Shown here in pieces: positions 33,274 to 42,122 of a DNA stretch of 46,201 nt. This DNA comes from JBFHIZ01 sp041596215. Lineage in GTDB: Bacteria > Bacillota > Clostridia > Lachnospirales > Lachnospiraceae. Position 1 is the first letter of the stretch; every line of letters begins with the position of its first letter. The notes beneath the pieces were generated by a model. The model was not told the DNA's origin. It did no database searches and saw only the letters and a program-made list of their open reading frames with translations. Where the stretch lies: NCBI GenBank assembly GCA_041596215.1, contig JBFHIZ010000018.1, positions 1-46,201 of the forward strand, in the 5' to 3' direction. A program made the position numbers and the translations under genes.

Positions 33274-35328
33274 ATGAAACAAGAATATGAAGCATTATTT
33301 ACTCCATGGAAAATTGGCGATCTTGAAATCAAAAATCGTATCGTCATGTGTTCTATGGGTGGCACCTCTATCTTTGGATGGATGGAGCCAAATCATTTTG
33401 ATAAGGAAGCTGCTAATTTTTTACTAGAACGAGCAAAAAATAACGTAGGATTAATTCTACCTGGTATTGCTCCAATCCGCGATACTATGGGCGGAAAATG
33501 GTTATATCAAAACAAAAGAAAATTTAAAGAATTAAAAGAATTTATGACTGAGTTTCATAAAACAGGTTCTAAAATGTTTATCCAACTTACCGCTGGTATG
33601 GGACGTGCTATGGCAATCAATGATCTTATGGTTAAAATGATCAATAACAAAGCTTTGGGTACTCTAGCAAAACCAATTTTTGATATGGACTATATTTGTG
33701 CCAGTGCATCTGCAACACCAAACCGTTGGGCTGATGACATCTTCTCTCGACCTCTTACCGTAGAGGAAATTCATGAAATTGTGGAAGCCTTTGCAAAAAC
33801 AGCAAAACTTTGCATGGATGCTGGTGTTGATGGAATTGAAGTACATGCTGTTCATGAGGGATATATGCTTGATCAGTTTACTATGAAATATACTAACCAA
33901 AGAACAGATGAATACGGTGGTTCTTTTGAAAATCGTTATCGTTTCCCTGCCGAAATTGTAAAAGCCATTAAAGAAACCTGTGGCGAAGACTTTCCTGTTT
34001 CTCTTCGTTATTCTGTTGTTTCGAAAACAAAAGGATTCCGCCAAGGAGCTGTTCCAGGTGAAGACGACTTTGTTGAGGTCGGTCGTGATATGGAAGAATC
34101 CGAAAAAGCCGCAAAATTTTTAGAAGATGCTGGCTACGATATGCTTAATTGTGACAACGGTACCTACGACTCTTGGTACTGGGCACATCCACCAACATAT
34201 ATGCCTGATAACTGTAACCTTTCCGACGTAACTCATATCAAGGATTTTGTTGACATTCCTGTTGTTTGTGCCGGAAAAATGACCCCTACTGATGGTGCAA
34301 ATGCCATCCGTGAGAAAAAACTTGATGCCATGGGCGTTGCAAGACAATTTTTAACCGATCCTGCCTGGGTAACCAAACTCATGGAAGGCCGTGAAGAAGA
34401 TATCAAACCTTGTATCCATTGTCATAATGCATGTTTTACCATGGCTCGATATGAAGGAACAGCAAATATTCAGGATCTTTCCGATGCAATTCATATGGCT
34501 CGATGTGCGATCAATCCACGTACAATGCAGTCCAAAAAATATAAAATTGAACGAGCAAAGAAAATTAAAAACATTGCCATCATAGGTGGTGGTTTCGGTG
34601 GTATGGAATCAGCACTCGTTCTTGCCCAAAGAGGACATCAAGTTACAATTTATGAAAAAACAGATCGTCTATGTGGTATTTTTAATGAAGCTGCCTCTCC
34701 TATCTATAAAGATAAAGATAGAGATCTTATGGAATGGTACAAAAGAGAAATTGCAAAACATCCAATTACGATTAAATTCAATACAGAGATTAAAGACATT
34801 GGTACACTTGATGCAGATGAAATCATTATTGCTACTGGTTCTACTGCAAAACGTCCTCCTATCAAAGGAATCGAACATTCAATAGAAGCTACCGAATATC
34901 TCTCTGGTAAAGAAGTCGGTGAAAACGTCATTATTATTGGCGGTGGGTTAACGGGATGTGAAATCGCATATGATTTGATTCTAAAAGGGAAAAAACCACA
35001 AATTGTGGAAATGAAGAATGATTTAATTGCAGTCAAAGGAATCTGTCTTGCCAATTCCTCGTTCCTACGAGAAATGCTAGTTTTCAAAAAAACACCTATT
35101 TATCTTGAAACCAAACTTCTTGAAATCAAAGAAAATGGTGTGGTAGTAAAAGATAAAGAAGGAAAAACATTTGATTTACAAGGGGATTCGGTTATCGTCT
35201 CCATTGGATACAACTCTACTCCACTTGTGAAAGCTTCCAAACATGTTCATCTTGTTGGTGATGCTGACAAAGTTGGAAATCTCCGTACGGTAATTTGGCG
35301 TGCGTGGGATGTTTGTATGAAATTATAA
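33274..35328 (+). CDS. Old Yellow Enzyme-type flavin/FeS enoate reductase
   Basis: A 684-residue enzyme of the 2,4-dienoyl-CoA reductase/2-enoate reductase/BaiCD group. Residues about 1-380 form an FMN TIM barrel opening with LFTPWKIGDLEIKNRIVMCS and bearing GVDGIEVHAVHEGYMLDQFT then DEYGGSFENRYRFPAE. The [4Fe-4S] site is CIHCHNAC plus a later CAINP. From about 435 an NAD(P)H/FAD domain follows, with IAIIGGGFGGMESALVLAQR, IIATGSTAKRPPI and VIIIGGGLTGCEIAYDLI. It reduces C=C bonds next to a carbonyl or carboxylate. AAGGAG seven bases upstream marks ATG 33274, 19 bases after the swivel subunit. The natural substrate is probably the unsaturated acid made by aconitase X. Confidence 0.88.
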   Translation: MKQEYEALFTPWKIGDLEIKNRIVMCSMGGTSIFGWMEPNHFDKEAANFLLERAKNNVGLILPGIAPIRDTMGGKWLYQNKRKFKELKEFMTEFHKTGSKMFIQLTAGMGRAMAINDLMVKMINNKALGTLAKPIFDMDYICASASATPNRWADDIFSRPLTVEEIHEIVEAFAKTAKLCMDAGVDGIEVHAVHEGYMLDQFTMKYTNQRTDEYGGSFENRYRFPAEIVKAIKETCGEDFPVSLRYSVVSKTKGFRQGAVPGEDDFVEVGRDMEESEKAAKFLEDAGYDMLNCDNGTYDSWYWAHPPTYMPDNCNLSDVTHIKDFVDIPVVCAGKMTPTDGANAIREKKLDAMGVARQFLTDPAWVTKLMEGREEDIKPCIHCHNACFTMARYEGTANIQDLSDAIHMARCAINPRTMQSKKYKIERAKKIKNIAIIGGGFGGMESALVLAQRGHQVTIYEKTDRLCGIFNEAASPIYKDKDRDLMEWYKREIAKHPITIKFNTEIKDIGTLDADEIIIATGSTAKRPPIKGIEHSIEATEYLSGKEVGENVIIIGGGLTGCEIAYDLILKGKKPQIVEMKNDLIAVKGICLANSSFLREMLVFKKTPIYLETKLLEIKENGVVVKDKEGKTFDLQGDSVIVSIGYNSTPLVKASKHVHLVGDADKVGNLRTVIWRAWDVCMKL

Positions 35329-35329
35329 T

Positions 35330-35407
35330 AAAAAAGAATGCATGCTTAAAATGATACATCCCTTGTCTACTTGACAAGGGATGTATCAAAAACATGCATT
35401 CTTTTTT
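35330..35407 (+). terminator. Two-tier terminator of the aconitase X operon
   Basis: An outer stem (AAAAAAGAATGCATG with CATGCATTCTTTTTT) encloses a perfect 15-bp inner stem (GATACATCCCTTGTC with GACAAGGGATGTATC, loop of 5), separated by short A-rich bulges. T and A runs on the outside would allow it to act in both directions, also for the convergent nuclease gene. Confidence 0.88.
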
Positions 35408-35410
35408 TGT

Positions 35411-36592
35411 TTATTCACCAACCATTCCATCTCCATCTCGATCATCCATATATTTGTACAACCAATCCGATGCATATACAGGCATACTAAATCCTGCCGC
35501 TTTCGCCTCTGCAATGGTTACTTTTCCATTTCCATTGGTATCGATTTTTGCTAATTCGGTTGGTTCATGAAATGTTGGTTCTTCAACTTCTTCTTTGGAT
35601 TCCTCTTCAACTTGGTTATTTATTGCTTTGTTGGACTCATCTGGATTTACATTTTCAAAATCTTCAACAACCAAATTTCCCATTAACACATATTCAAAAT
35701 GATAATGCGATGGAATTTGTGTTTTTGTATCCGCATATGTTATGGTAGCTACAAAATCAGTACATCCATTTGCCTCTCGAATTTCTCGTTCCATATATGC
35801 TTGATTCCCGTAACGATTCATAGTACTATCCTGTGGGGTAATGTTATATGCATTAGAAACACCACCAAGAGAATCTGCAATCACATGTCCTTGATCTAAA
35901 TCCAAAGCCTCCACTCCCGGGACATATGCTTCGTCATCATAATACCTTCCACTCGAATTCACAGGCTCGGTATCATCATTTTGAAGCATAATCTCATCTG
36001 CAATTACATAAACAAGTTGCGCATATTCATTGGTGAATCCCCAGTATACCCGATCTCCATATCCAATATCTACAACAACATTTGCTTTGCGATCACCCGA
36101 CTGATTTCCTCCAGCTACAACGATAATATCATAGGTTTTTCCATTATACTCATATGTTGTTTCTTTCTCTTTTGAATTTTCAGCTTCTTCATCTGGTGCC
36201 ATTACAATTTCAGACGATGACGATGTATTTTCTTCCGTTTTTATATCAATTTCCGAATCGTTTGTTTCTTCTTTTTCTTCTATCTTATCTGTTGATATCA
36301 CAACATCTTCTGTGGATGACTCTAATGTTTCCATCAAATCATTTTCATCATTCATGACTCCAGAATCTACAACATTTTGCTCAATTTGTTGGTCCGAAAA
36401 ATGCGAACCATCATTTTTTGTAATAGAAGGATTTTCACCAAATATTATTCCTATCCATGCAAATCCCAAACAAACTCCTAGGATACTTAAAATAAGTGCT
36501 GTTTTAGCTTTATTATTTGCTTTTACCTCGGTTCCACATATTTGACAGAATCGCATCCCCTTCACATTTCTCCCACATTTTTTGCACTTCAT
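35411..36592 (-). CDS. Membrane-tethered DNA/RNA non-specific endonuclease with zinc ribbon and EF-hand tail
   Basis: A 393-residue mosaic protein. It begins with a zinc ribbon (CKKCG...CQICG, residues 3-20), then one membrane helix (about 31-52) and a long acidic, Ser/Thr-rich linker. The nuclease domain follows: ALDLDQGHVIADSLGGVSNA and YNITPQDSTMNRYGNQAYM resemble the EndA/NucA-type betabeta-alpha-metal site, with the catalytic His in QGHVIAD and metal-binding Asn in TMNRYGNQ. The C terminus carries DTNGNGKVTIAEA and DRDGDGMVGE, EF-hand/excalibur-like calcium loops. The zinc ribbon should be inside and the nuclease outside. GGAGGAG before ATG 36592 sets the start; a reading from 36613 has no ribosome site. 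Confidence 0.83.
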   Translation of the reverse strand: MKCKKCGRNVKGMRFCQICGTEVKANNKAKTALILSILGVCLGFAWIGIIFGENPSITKNDGSHFSDQQIEQNVVDSGVMNDENDLMETLESSTEDVVISTDKIEEKEETNDSEIDIKTEENTSSSSEIVMAPDEEAENSKEKETTYEYNGKTYDIIVVAGGNQSGDRKANVVVDIGYGDRVYWGFTNEYAQLVYVIADEIMLQNDDTEPVNSSGRYYDDEAYVPGVEALDLDQGHVIADSLGGVSNAYNITPQDSTMNRYGNQAYMEREIREANGCTDFVATITYADTKTQIPSHYHFEYVLMGNLVVEDFENVNPDESNKAINNQVEEESKEEVEEPTFHEPTELAKIDTNGNGKVTIAEAKAAGFSMPVYASDWLYKYMDDRDGDGMVGE

Positions 36593-36654
36593 ATTCTCCT
36601 CCATTTGTTTCATTTTTTTGAGGTATAAATGCCTATTTCATTATTTTTACGCAC

Positions 36655-36689
36655 AAAAAATCCCACACAAAAACAAGGCATGGGATTTT
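36655..36689 (-). terminator. Terminator of the lipoprotein gene
   Basis: On the minus strand AAAATCCCA pairs with TGGGATTTT across a 15-nt loop and is followed by more T. It separates the lipoprotein gene from the nuclease gene. Confidence 0.7.
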
Positions 36690-36800
36690 AACTTTCACTA
36701 TATTTTCCCTCAAATGACCCTCATAGTCTATTCTATCGGATATGATATACGAATACAATATAAAACATAAAATATAATTTTATCTCTTGGGGTATTTACT

Positions 36801-37613
36801 TTATTCTTTGCTTGTTAAATCAATATAAGTTGAAACCGTTGGCATTCCCCCCTGCGAATTATCAATTTCAATATATACATCGGTTTCATTAATTTTACCT
36901 TGAATGGATGCATATTCTGTTTCTATTGGTTGAATTTTCATATAACCTTCCGTATGATATAAAAGCTCCTCATAATGATTTACCAAATCTTCAATGTCGC
37001 CATCCGATGTATAATCAAATACCGTTGAATATTCATCCGTATAATCTTGTGTGACTAGATACACTTCAAAATTAAAGGCTTCTTTTAATTCTTCCTCTGT
37101 CATAGTAACCGTTCTCGTTTCTCCCGTGCTATTTTCTTCAATACCAAGCATGTTTCCTACCGCTGTTTCTCCAACGGAAGGCATATCTTCCATTTCTTCC
37201 TTTGCCATTTCAAGTGCATCACTCATTCCACTTAAGGTTGCAAGTTCTTCCTCTGTCAACGAATTCACACTTGTTTTTTCATATTCATATAGTTCAGTAA
37301 TACTAATACCCATGTATTCTGAAGTGGTTTGCCATTCACTTAAAACTGTATTTCCATCTGCTTCAATTTGTTCAATATATTCTTCTTCAGAAATGCCATA
37401 TTTTTTTGCTTCTAACGCAATAAGTCCATCTATTGTTTTTTGCATTTCTTTTACGGATACACCTTCTTTTTCTGCCTGCATTGCAATTTCATCCATCACT
37501 TCTGTTTGCGATTCCGTATTTTCTTGTTCTACATTTTCATTTGCGTGACATCCCATCAAGAACATCATAACCATTGCCATCGAAACAAATAATACCATTT
37601 GTTTTTTCTTCAT
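36801..37613 (-). CDS. Hypothetical lipoprotein
   Basis: A 270-residue exported protein that I do not recognise. A signal peptide of about 20 residues ends in lipobox LMGC (Cys at about residue 22), so it should be lipid-anchored outside the cell. The mature part is strongly acidic, with many Glu-rich helices (for example VKEMQKTIDGLIALEAKKYG, SEEEYIEQIEADG and EMAKEEMEDMP), then a more globular C-terminal third ending in DVYIEIDNSQGGMPTVSTYI. AAGGAG lies nine bases before the ATG. No catalytic motif is visible. It appears to be monocistronic. Confidence 0.75.
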   Translation of the reverse strand: MKKKQMVLFVSMAMVMMFLMGCHANENVEQENTESQTEVMDEIAMQAEKEGVSVKEMQKTIDGLIALEAKKYGISEEEYIEQIEADGNTVLSEWQTTSEYMGISITELYEYEKTSVNSLTEEELATLSGMSDALEMAKEEMEDMPSVGETAVGNMLGIEENSTGETRTVTMTEEELKEAFNFEVYLVTQDYTDEYSTVFDYTSDGDIEDLVNHYEELLYHTEGYMKIQPIETEYASIQGKINETDVYIEIDNSQGGMPTVSTYIDLTSKE

Positions 37614-37738
37614 TTCTGTTTTCTCCTTATTTCATCTCTTTATTTTAATTTATATCAAGCATAGCAAAGCTTTCTACAACTTACAATGTCACTATAGAGC
37701 CTACTATTGTTTTGTAGTCATCCGTTTTCAGACAATAA

Positions 37739-37775
37739 AATGACTTACGTCACAATATATGTGAAGTAAGTCATT
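37739..37775 (-). terminator. Terminator-like hairpin after the PTS gene
   Basis: AATGACTTAC pairs with GTAAGTCATT, and inside it TCACA pairs with TGTGA, with one mismatch between the two segments and a 5-nt loop. A short T-rich stretch follows on the minus strand. Confidence 0.6.
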
Positions 37776-37808
37776 AAAATCTCAAGAATTATTTTTATAT
37801 ATTTTTTA

Positions 37809-39152
37809 TTATTTACAATTCATTTTATTTATCCTTTTTGTTTCCTTCCAAGTAAATACAATCATAATTATTACTATTGGAAGCAAAATAAATCCCATCT
37901 TATTTAGTGAAACAATCTGCGTTAACCATGCCCTGAAAAAATTCCCGCCTTCTATAAAACTAGTAAATATTCCATCATAATTTGCAATTTTGTAGTTGTT
38001 ACTAGCAGCCATTTCAGTTAAAAATACAGCCATTGAACTTGCAATATATAAGCTTGAAACAACCATAGGTACGCCTATAACAAAGGATCGGATAACATTA
38101 CCATTTGTTGCTAAACAAATAAAAGACAATGGAACAACTAAAATTGTCAATTCCCCTAATGGTATAAAACTAATACCAGGAAGAATAAAAGCCGCTATTA
38201 AAGATACTGGAATTAATAATAATGAAGTAACTAATACAGAAGGAATCCCAAATAATATAGCAACATCTAATCCAATATAAGTTGTTCCCATATCCGAAAA
38301 TTTTGTTGTAATAAAAGTTTTCATTCCCTCCGAAATTGGAATTAATGCAGTCCCTAAAATTTCAGCCATTTTGGGTAGAATATAAATTACTGCAGCGAAA
38401 CCAACTGCTAATTCACTGGTTTCTTTCACAGCATATCCTCCGCCAAAGCCAAGCCCGAGCCCCATTAATACTCCTAAGACCATAGGGTCTCCTAAAATTC
38501 CAAAACGTGATTGTATTGCTTCCGGTTTTGCATCTATTTCCTTAAATCTTGGTATTTTATCCATTAATTTATTAGCAAGTAATGCCAATGGAAAATGTAC
38601 AATCCCAGATAAATGTGGAATACAAATACCTTCCATCCCCGAAAATTTATTTACCATTGGTGCAGTCCATTCCGCAAGTTTTAAGAGCATGGCAAAAACA
38701 ATCATTGTAAGTACTATGGTTATAAAAGCACTTTGCGTAACTTGATATACCATCGTTGCTGCTAAAATAACATGCCAATAATTCCATATATCTATATTAA
38801 CCGTTTTTGTAATTTTCAATAGCAGCATTGCTACATTTAAACCAATTAATATAATTAATAGTAATGGTGCCAACTCAAAGGACCAAGTAATTGCAGCAAG
38901 TGATGGCCATCCTGCATCCAAAACAGTAAAATCAAAACCAGTTCTCTCAACTAATGATAAAACCACAGGATTAATAATTGCAATAAAATAGTCGAAAGTC
39001 ATAAAAATTCCTACAAATCCTACCCCCATAGTTAACGCTGATTTAATCGCGATTCCAATTTTGATTCGAAAAACCATTGCTAAAACAAATATAATAACAG
39101 GTAATACCACATAAGATTTAAAACTCAAAAAATACATAACAAATTCTTTCAA
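37809..39152 (-). CDS. PTS galactitol-type EIIC permease, orphan
   Basis: A 447-residue membrane protein with about ten to twelve helices, matching the GatC (PTS galactitol EIIC) family from end to end: TMGVGFVGIFMTFDYFIAII near the N terminus, DAGWPSLAAITWSFELAPLL, GDPMVLGVLMGLGLGFGGGY in the middle and PGISFIPLGELTILVVPLSF towards the end. The EIIC component moves a sugar or polyol while EIIB phosphorylates it. No EIIA, EIIB or polyol dehydrogenase gene is beside it, which is unusual. The start is a TTG seven to eight bases after AAGGAG; the next ATG lies five codons further in. The true substrate cannot be fixed. Confidence 0.85.
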   Translation of the reverse strand: MKEFVMYFLSFKSYVVLPVIIFVLAMVFRIKIGIAIKSALTMGVGFVGIFMTFDYFIAIINPVVLSLVERTGFDFTVLDAGWPSLAAITWSFELAPLLLIILIGLNVAMLLLKITKTVNIDIWNYWHVILAATMVYQVTQSAFITIVLTMIVFAMLLKLAEWTAPMVNKFSGMEGICIPHLSGIVHFPLALLANKLMDKIPRFKEIDAKPEAIQSRFGILGDPMVLGVLMGLGLGFGGGYAVKETSELAVGFAAVIYILPKMAEILGTALIPISEGMKTFITTKFSDMGTTYIGLDVAILFGIPSVLVTSLLLIPVSLIAAFILPGISFIPLGELTILVVPLSFICLATNGNVIRSFVIGVPMVVSSLYIASSMAVFLTEMAASNNYKIANYDGIFTSFIEGGNFFRAWLTQIVSLNKMGFILLPIVIIMIVFTWKETKRINKMNCK

Positions 39153-39238
39153 AATATTTCTCCTTAAGATTTTTTTGTAAAATATAAGTCGTTTTCTAAA
39201 AAAGGTCCTAAGGATCTTTCCATATTTATTAATTCTTA

Positions 39239-40222
39239 CTACGTCACTTTATTTCGTCCTGTTTTTTTCGATTGATACAATCTACTATCCACTAGTTCAA
39301 ACAATTCATTTTCAGTATCTGCTTCTTTTGAATTTGCAACGCCTATACTTATAGTTATTTTCATTGAAATATCATTATATACAAGCGACATATTTTCAAT
39401 ATCTTCTCGAATTTTCTCTGCCATTTTTTTTGCTTGAATTAAATTCATATTCATAAATACTAAAGCAAATTCATCTCCTCCATATCGAAAACATGAATTT
39501 GACGTTTTCTTTTCTTTCAAAAAATATTCACCAATTGATTTTATTAATAAATCGCCCACCAAATGACCATATGTATCATTAATTGTTTTAAAATAATCAA
39601 TATCTAATAACATAATCGAAAATTCCTTTTTTTCTTTCTTATGATTCATATTCGAATCTTTTGAAAATTCATTTTCCAAAACATCATAAAAATGTCTATG
39701 ATTATATAAACCAGAAAGAGCATCTCTCGCTGATAATTCCTCTAAATAACTATTAACTTCTTGCAATTTCTTATTAACACGAGCTAGTTCTTCTTCTGCT
39801 TCTTTCATACGCGTTACATCTCTACTCGTACCCCATGTCCCAATTATTTCCCCATTTTCATCATAAAGCGGATATTTAGAAGCCATTAGCCATACCACTT
39901 TCCCATTCTTCTGGGGCCATTTTTCAATATTTCCAATTATTGGGATTCCAGTTTTCATAATTTGTTGTTCCTCTTCAAACGTATGTTGCGCAAATTCTTC
40001 CGGAAAATAATCAAAATCTGATTTCCCCAACATATCTAATACATTTTTTTCCCCCTGTTGCATGGCATGTGCAATACTATTAAAGATAAATTTAGAATTT
40101 TTATCTTTAAAATATATGGTGTCCGCTGAGTTGTTCATCATCGTACGTAAAATCAAACCTTCTGGTAACATTTTGTTTGCTTCTTTTATTTTAGAATTAA
40201 TTTCATATGCATTCATTTCCAA
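39239..40222 (-). CDS. PAS-GGDEF diguanylate cyclase
   Basis: A 327-residue cytosolic signalling protein. A PAS domain covers about residues 25-140: NSADTIYFKDKNSKFIFNSI and the C-terminal block ENGEIIGTWGTSRDVTRMKE. A coiled coil (about 138-165) leads to the GGDEF domain with DALSGLYNHRHFYDVLENEF, IDYFKTINDTYGHLVGD and an intact active site RYGGDEFALV (about 245-254). It should make cyclic di-GMP in response to a small ligand or redox signal sensed by the PAS domain. No RxxD product-inhibition site is evident directly before GGDEF. The start is probably the TTG at 40222, eight bases after AGGAGG, rather than the ATG two codons later. Confidence 0.9.
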   Translation of the reverse strand: MEMNAYEINSKIKEANKMLPEGLILRTMMNNSADTIYFKDKNSKFIFNSIAHAMQQGEKNVLDMLGKSDFDYFPEEFAQHTFEEEQQIMKTGIPIIGNIEKWPQKNGKVVWLMASKYPLYDENGEIIGTWGTSRDVTRMKEAEEELARVNKKLQEVNSYLEELSARDALSGLYNHRHFYDVLENEFSKDSNMNHKKEKKEFSIMLLDIDYFKTINDTYGHLVGDLLIKSIGEYFLKEKKTSNSCFRYGGDEFALVFMNMNLIQAKKMAEKIREDIENMSLVYNDISMKITISIGVANSKEADTENELFELVDSRLYQSKKTGRNKVT

Positions 40223-40567
40223 ATCAATACCCTCCTATTGCAAACGTTTGTTGCTCATTTAAACAGTATTATTTACTAAGTTTCTCAAAATATTAATTCT
40301 TCAATACATTCGTCTTCTTTCTAATATTATAACACATTTAATTGATTATTGAATAATTTGCAACAAACAAAAAGATATACCCAAATAATTTTTAAATACT
40401 AATAGTATGCTAATTAGTGGCTAATATCTCCACCTACTATTTGATATTTTTTGAAAATTGAATTAGAACGTCCAGTCGTGAATTAAAAAAAACTAAAATC
40501 AAACAACTTCTATGATAAATATATGTCATGGAATAAATTTACAGGATGAAAAAACGAAAGTTTTCAT
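40223..40567. other. 345-bp intergenic region with several dyads
   Basis: It holds a TATAAT box on the minus strand near 40325-40330 for the cyclase gene, the palindrome CAAACGTTTG (40241-40250) in its leader, the dyad ATACTAATAGTAT (40396-40408), and a weak terminator-like stem (ATGAAAA with TTTTCAT, 40546-40567) for the next gene. I see no coding sequence in it. Confidence 0.45.
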
Positions 40568-41284
40568 TTAAAAATTTCCGTAACTCGTTTTTATATATAT
40601 GTTTTTATTATTGATAGGATCAATAAAAAGATCGACTATTGTATTGATTGAAAAAACATGAATCATATGCGGGGGAATTATGAGTTCTTTTTCAATAATA
40701 TGAAAAATACCATATTGGTTAATTTCAATTTTTACTTTGTAAATTTTATAGGTTTGAAATTTCGTTTTAGTATCTATTACGTTTACAATACGTCCTTTCC
40801 CTTGAATATAATTATCAAAATTTTTAGATTTTCCTTTATGTAGTTTCATGGTTTTTACAATACCAAATATAAACATAGGTGCAGCTGATATCCAGATGCC
40901 TAGATTTATAAATATTGGAGATGGCATTTTGGAAAGATCATGGTTTACAGCAGCATATTCCTCAGGGGTTATAATTGATAATGCTTGTAGAAAAAACATA
41001 TGAGCTTGTAAATTATAAATTATCAGATATATTATTACAATAACAAAAGATAATGGTAAAATTGCAAGTTTAATCAGTATTTGAGGTGCAAATAACATTC
41101 TTAATAATGATAATAATATAACAAGATTAAAAGTTATGACTACGATATATAGTAAAATTTTAATTAATTCAACGGAAACAAAACTATAGATAATTGGTAT
41201 GATTGCACCACATATAGCAGTAATAACACCAAGTATTGTTGTTAAAATATAAAGTAATCTATTCATTTCATTTTTATATTTCAT
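40568..41284 (-). CDS. Hypothetical membrane protein with four helices and beta-rich tail
   Basis: A 238-residue protein that I do not recognise. Hydrophobic helices lie at about residues 10-30, 38-62, 70-92 and 126-146, followed by a basic stretch (KTMKLHKGKSKNF) and a soluble C-terminal domain of about 90 residues with alternating hydrophobic pattern (GRIVNVIDTKTKFQTYKIYK, VKIEINQYGIFHIIEKELII), probably a small beta domain. The layout recalls the DUF3592 style of membrane protein, but this is only a resemblance. AGGAGG precedes the ATG. Base composition is more AT-rich than its neighbours. Confidence 0.68.
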   Translation of the reverse strand: MKYKNEMNRLLYILTTILGVITAICGAIIPIIYSFVSVELIKILLYIVVITFNLVILLSLLRMLFAPQILIKLAILPLSFVIVIIYLIIYNLQAHMFFLQALSIITPEEYAAVNHDLSKMPSPIFINLGIWISAAPMFIFGIVKTMKLHKGKSKNFDNYIQGKGRIVNVIDTKTKFQTYKIYKVKIEINQYGIFHIIEKELIIPPHMIHVFSINTIVDLFIDPINNKNIYIKTSYGNF

Positions 41285-41610
41285 AAAAACCTCCTATGCG
41301 TTAATAATTAATTAATAACGCGTTGTATCTTGATTTTATCGAAAAAATCAAATTAAAACTCAAATAAAAGTATCATATAATAACAATGATTGTCAATTAC
41401 CAAAATAATGCCTTAAAAAATTTTGTAGGGTTATAATTTTTCTTGACTATCTCAATCAAACTAAATGTTACTAAAGTAGAATCCATTTCAGATGAACCAC
41501 GAACAAATGTTAAGAATCAAATTTCAAAGTTAATTGATAGTTTTGCTCAATTTTTTTGATAAAAAAACACCCCACATTTGAGATGCTTCAACGATTAATT
41601 ATATATTTAT
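41285..41610. other. 326-bp intergenic region
   Basis: Next to the membrane-protein gene it contains the inverted repeat GCGTTA-N12-TAACGC (41298-41321), a possible operator. The rest is AT-rich; a 40-codon open stretch on the plus strand (about 41436-41559) ends in TGA but has no start signal. Nothing else is supported. Confidence 0.4.
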
Positions 41611-42036
41611 TTATAAAATTTTATTCATATAGTATCTTGTATGCCCCTCTGGACAATTCTCCATTTCACCAAAAATACTGTACCCTTGCTTTAAATAAAA
41701 ATCTTTAGCTTGAAAATCAAACGTATCTAAATGAACGATCTTGCTTCCTTTACTCTTAGCTTCTTCCTCAACTTCTTTAAGTAACTTACTTCCCAACATA
41801 GAATTTCGATATTCAGTATCCACCCACAACACATCTACATACAAACAATTCCAACAATATAAAACTCCTAGGATTCCAGCAATAACATTCCCCTCTTTAT
41901 TTTTAATCACTTTATTTAAACCCATAAAGCTTGGCTTCTGTGTAAATGGAACTTTTGAAATATTGTACTTAACAATTTGATCATCAATAAAACCACATTC
42001 TTCTTTACTTGCATTCGTTATCTTAAAATTATTCAT
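41611..42036 (-). CDS. GNAT-family N-acetyltransferase
   Basis: A 141-residue soluble protein with a complete GNAT fold. The beta-4 strand LYCWNCLYVDVLWVDTEYRN is followed by the acetyl-CoA pyrophosphate loop in YRNSMLGSKLLKEVEEEAKS (about residues 76-95), then IVHLDTFDFQAKDFYLKQGY and a C-terminal strand pair. The loop has N-S-M-L-G-S where many members have R-G-x-G-x-G/A. The acceptor is unknown; the family acts on small amines, antibiotics or protein termini. AAAGGAG seven bases upstream favours ATG 42036 over 42042. It stands alone between AT-rich gaps in an accessory region. Confidence 0.85.
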   Translation of the reverse strand: MNNFKITNASKEECGFIDDQIVKYNISKVPFTQKPSFMGLNKVIKNKEGNVIAGILGVLYCWNCLYVDVLWVDTEYRNSMLGSKLLKEVEEEAKSKGSKIVHLDTFDFQAKDFYLKQGYSIFGEMENCPEGHTRYYMNKIL

Positions 42037-42122
42037 TAACATTCTCCTTTAGTACTAATGTTTAATATCAGCCAACTCATTTAGTTTAAACATATAATAG
42101 CTTCAATATAAGATACCGCCAA

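Noticed and set aside
41436..41559. Forty-codon open stretch on the plus strand ending in TGA
   Set aside because: The residues look partly protein-like, but there is no start codon with a ribosome site, no recognisable family and no neighbouring fragment in another frame. It may be a gene relic, but support is too weak.
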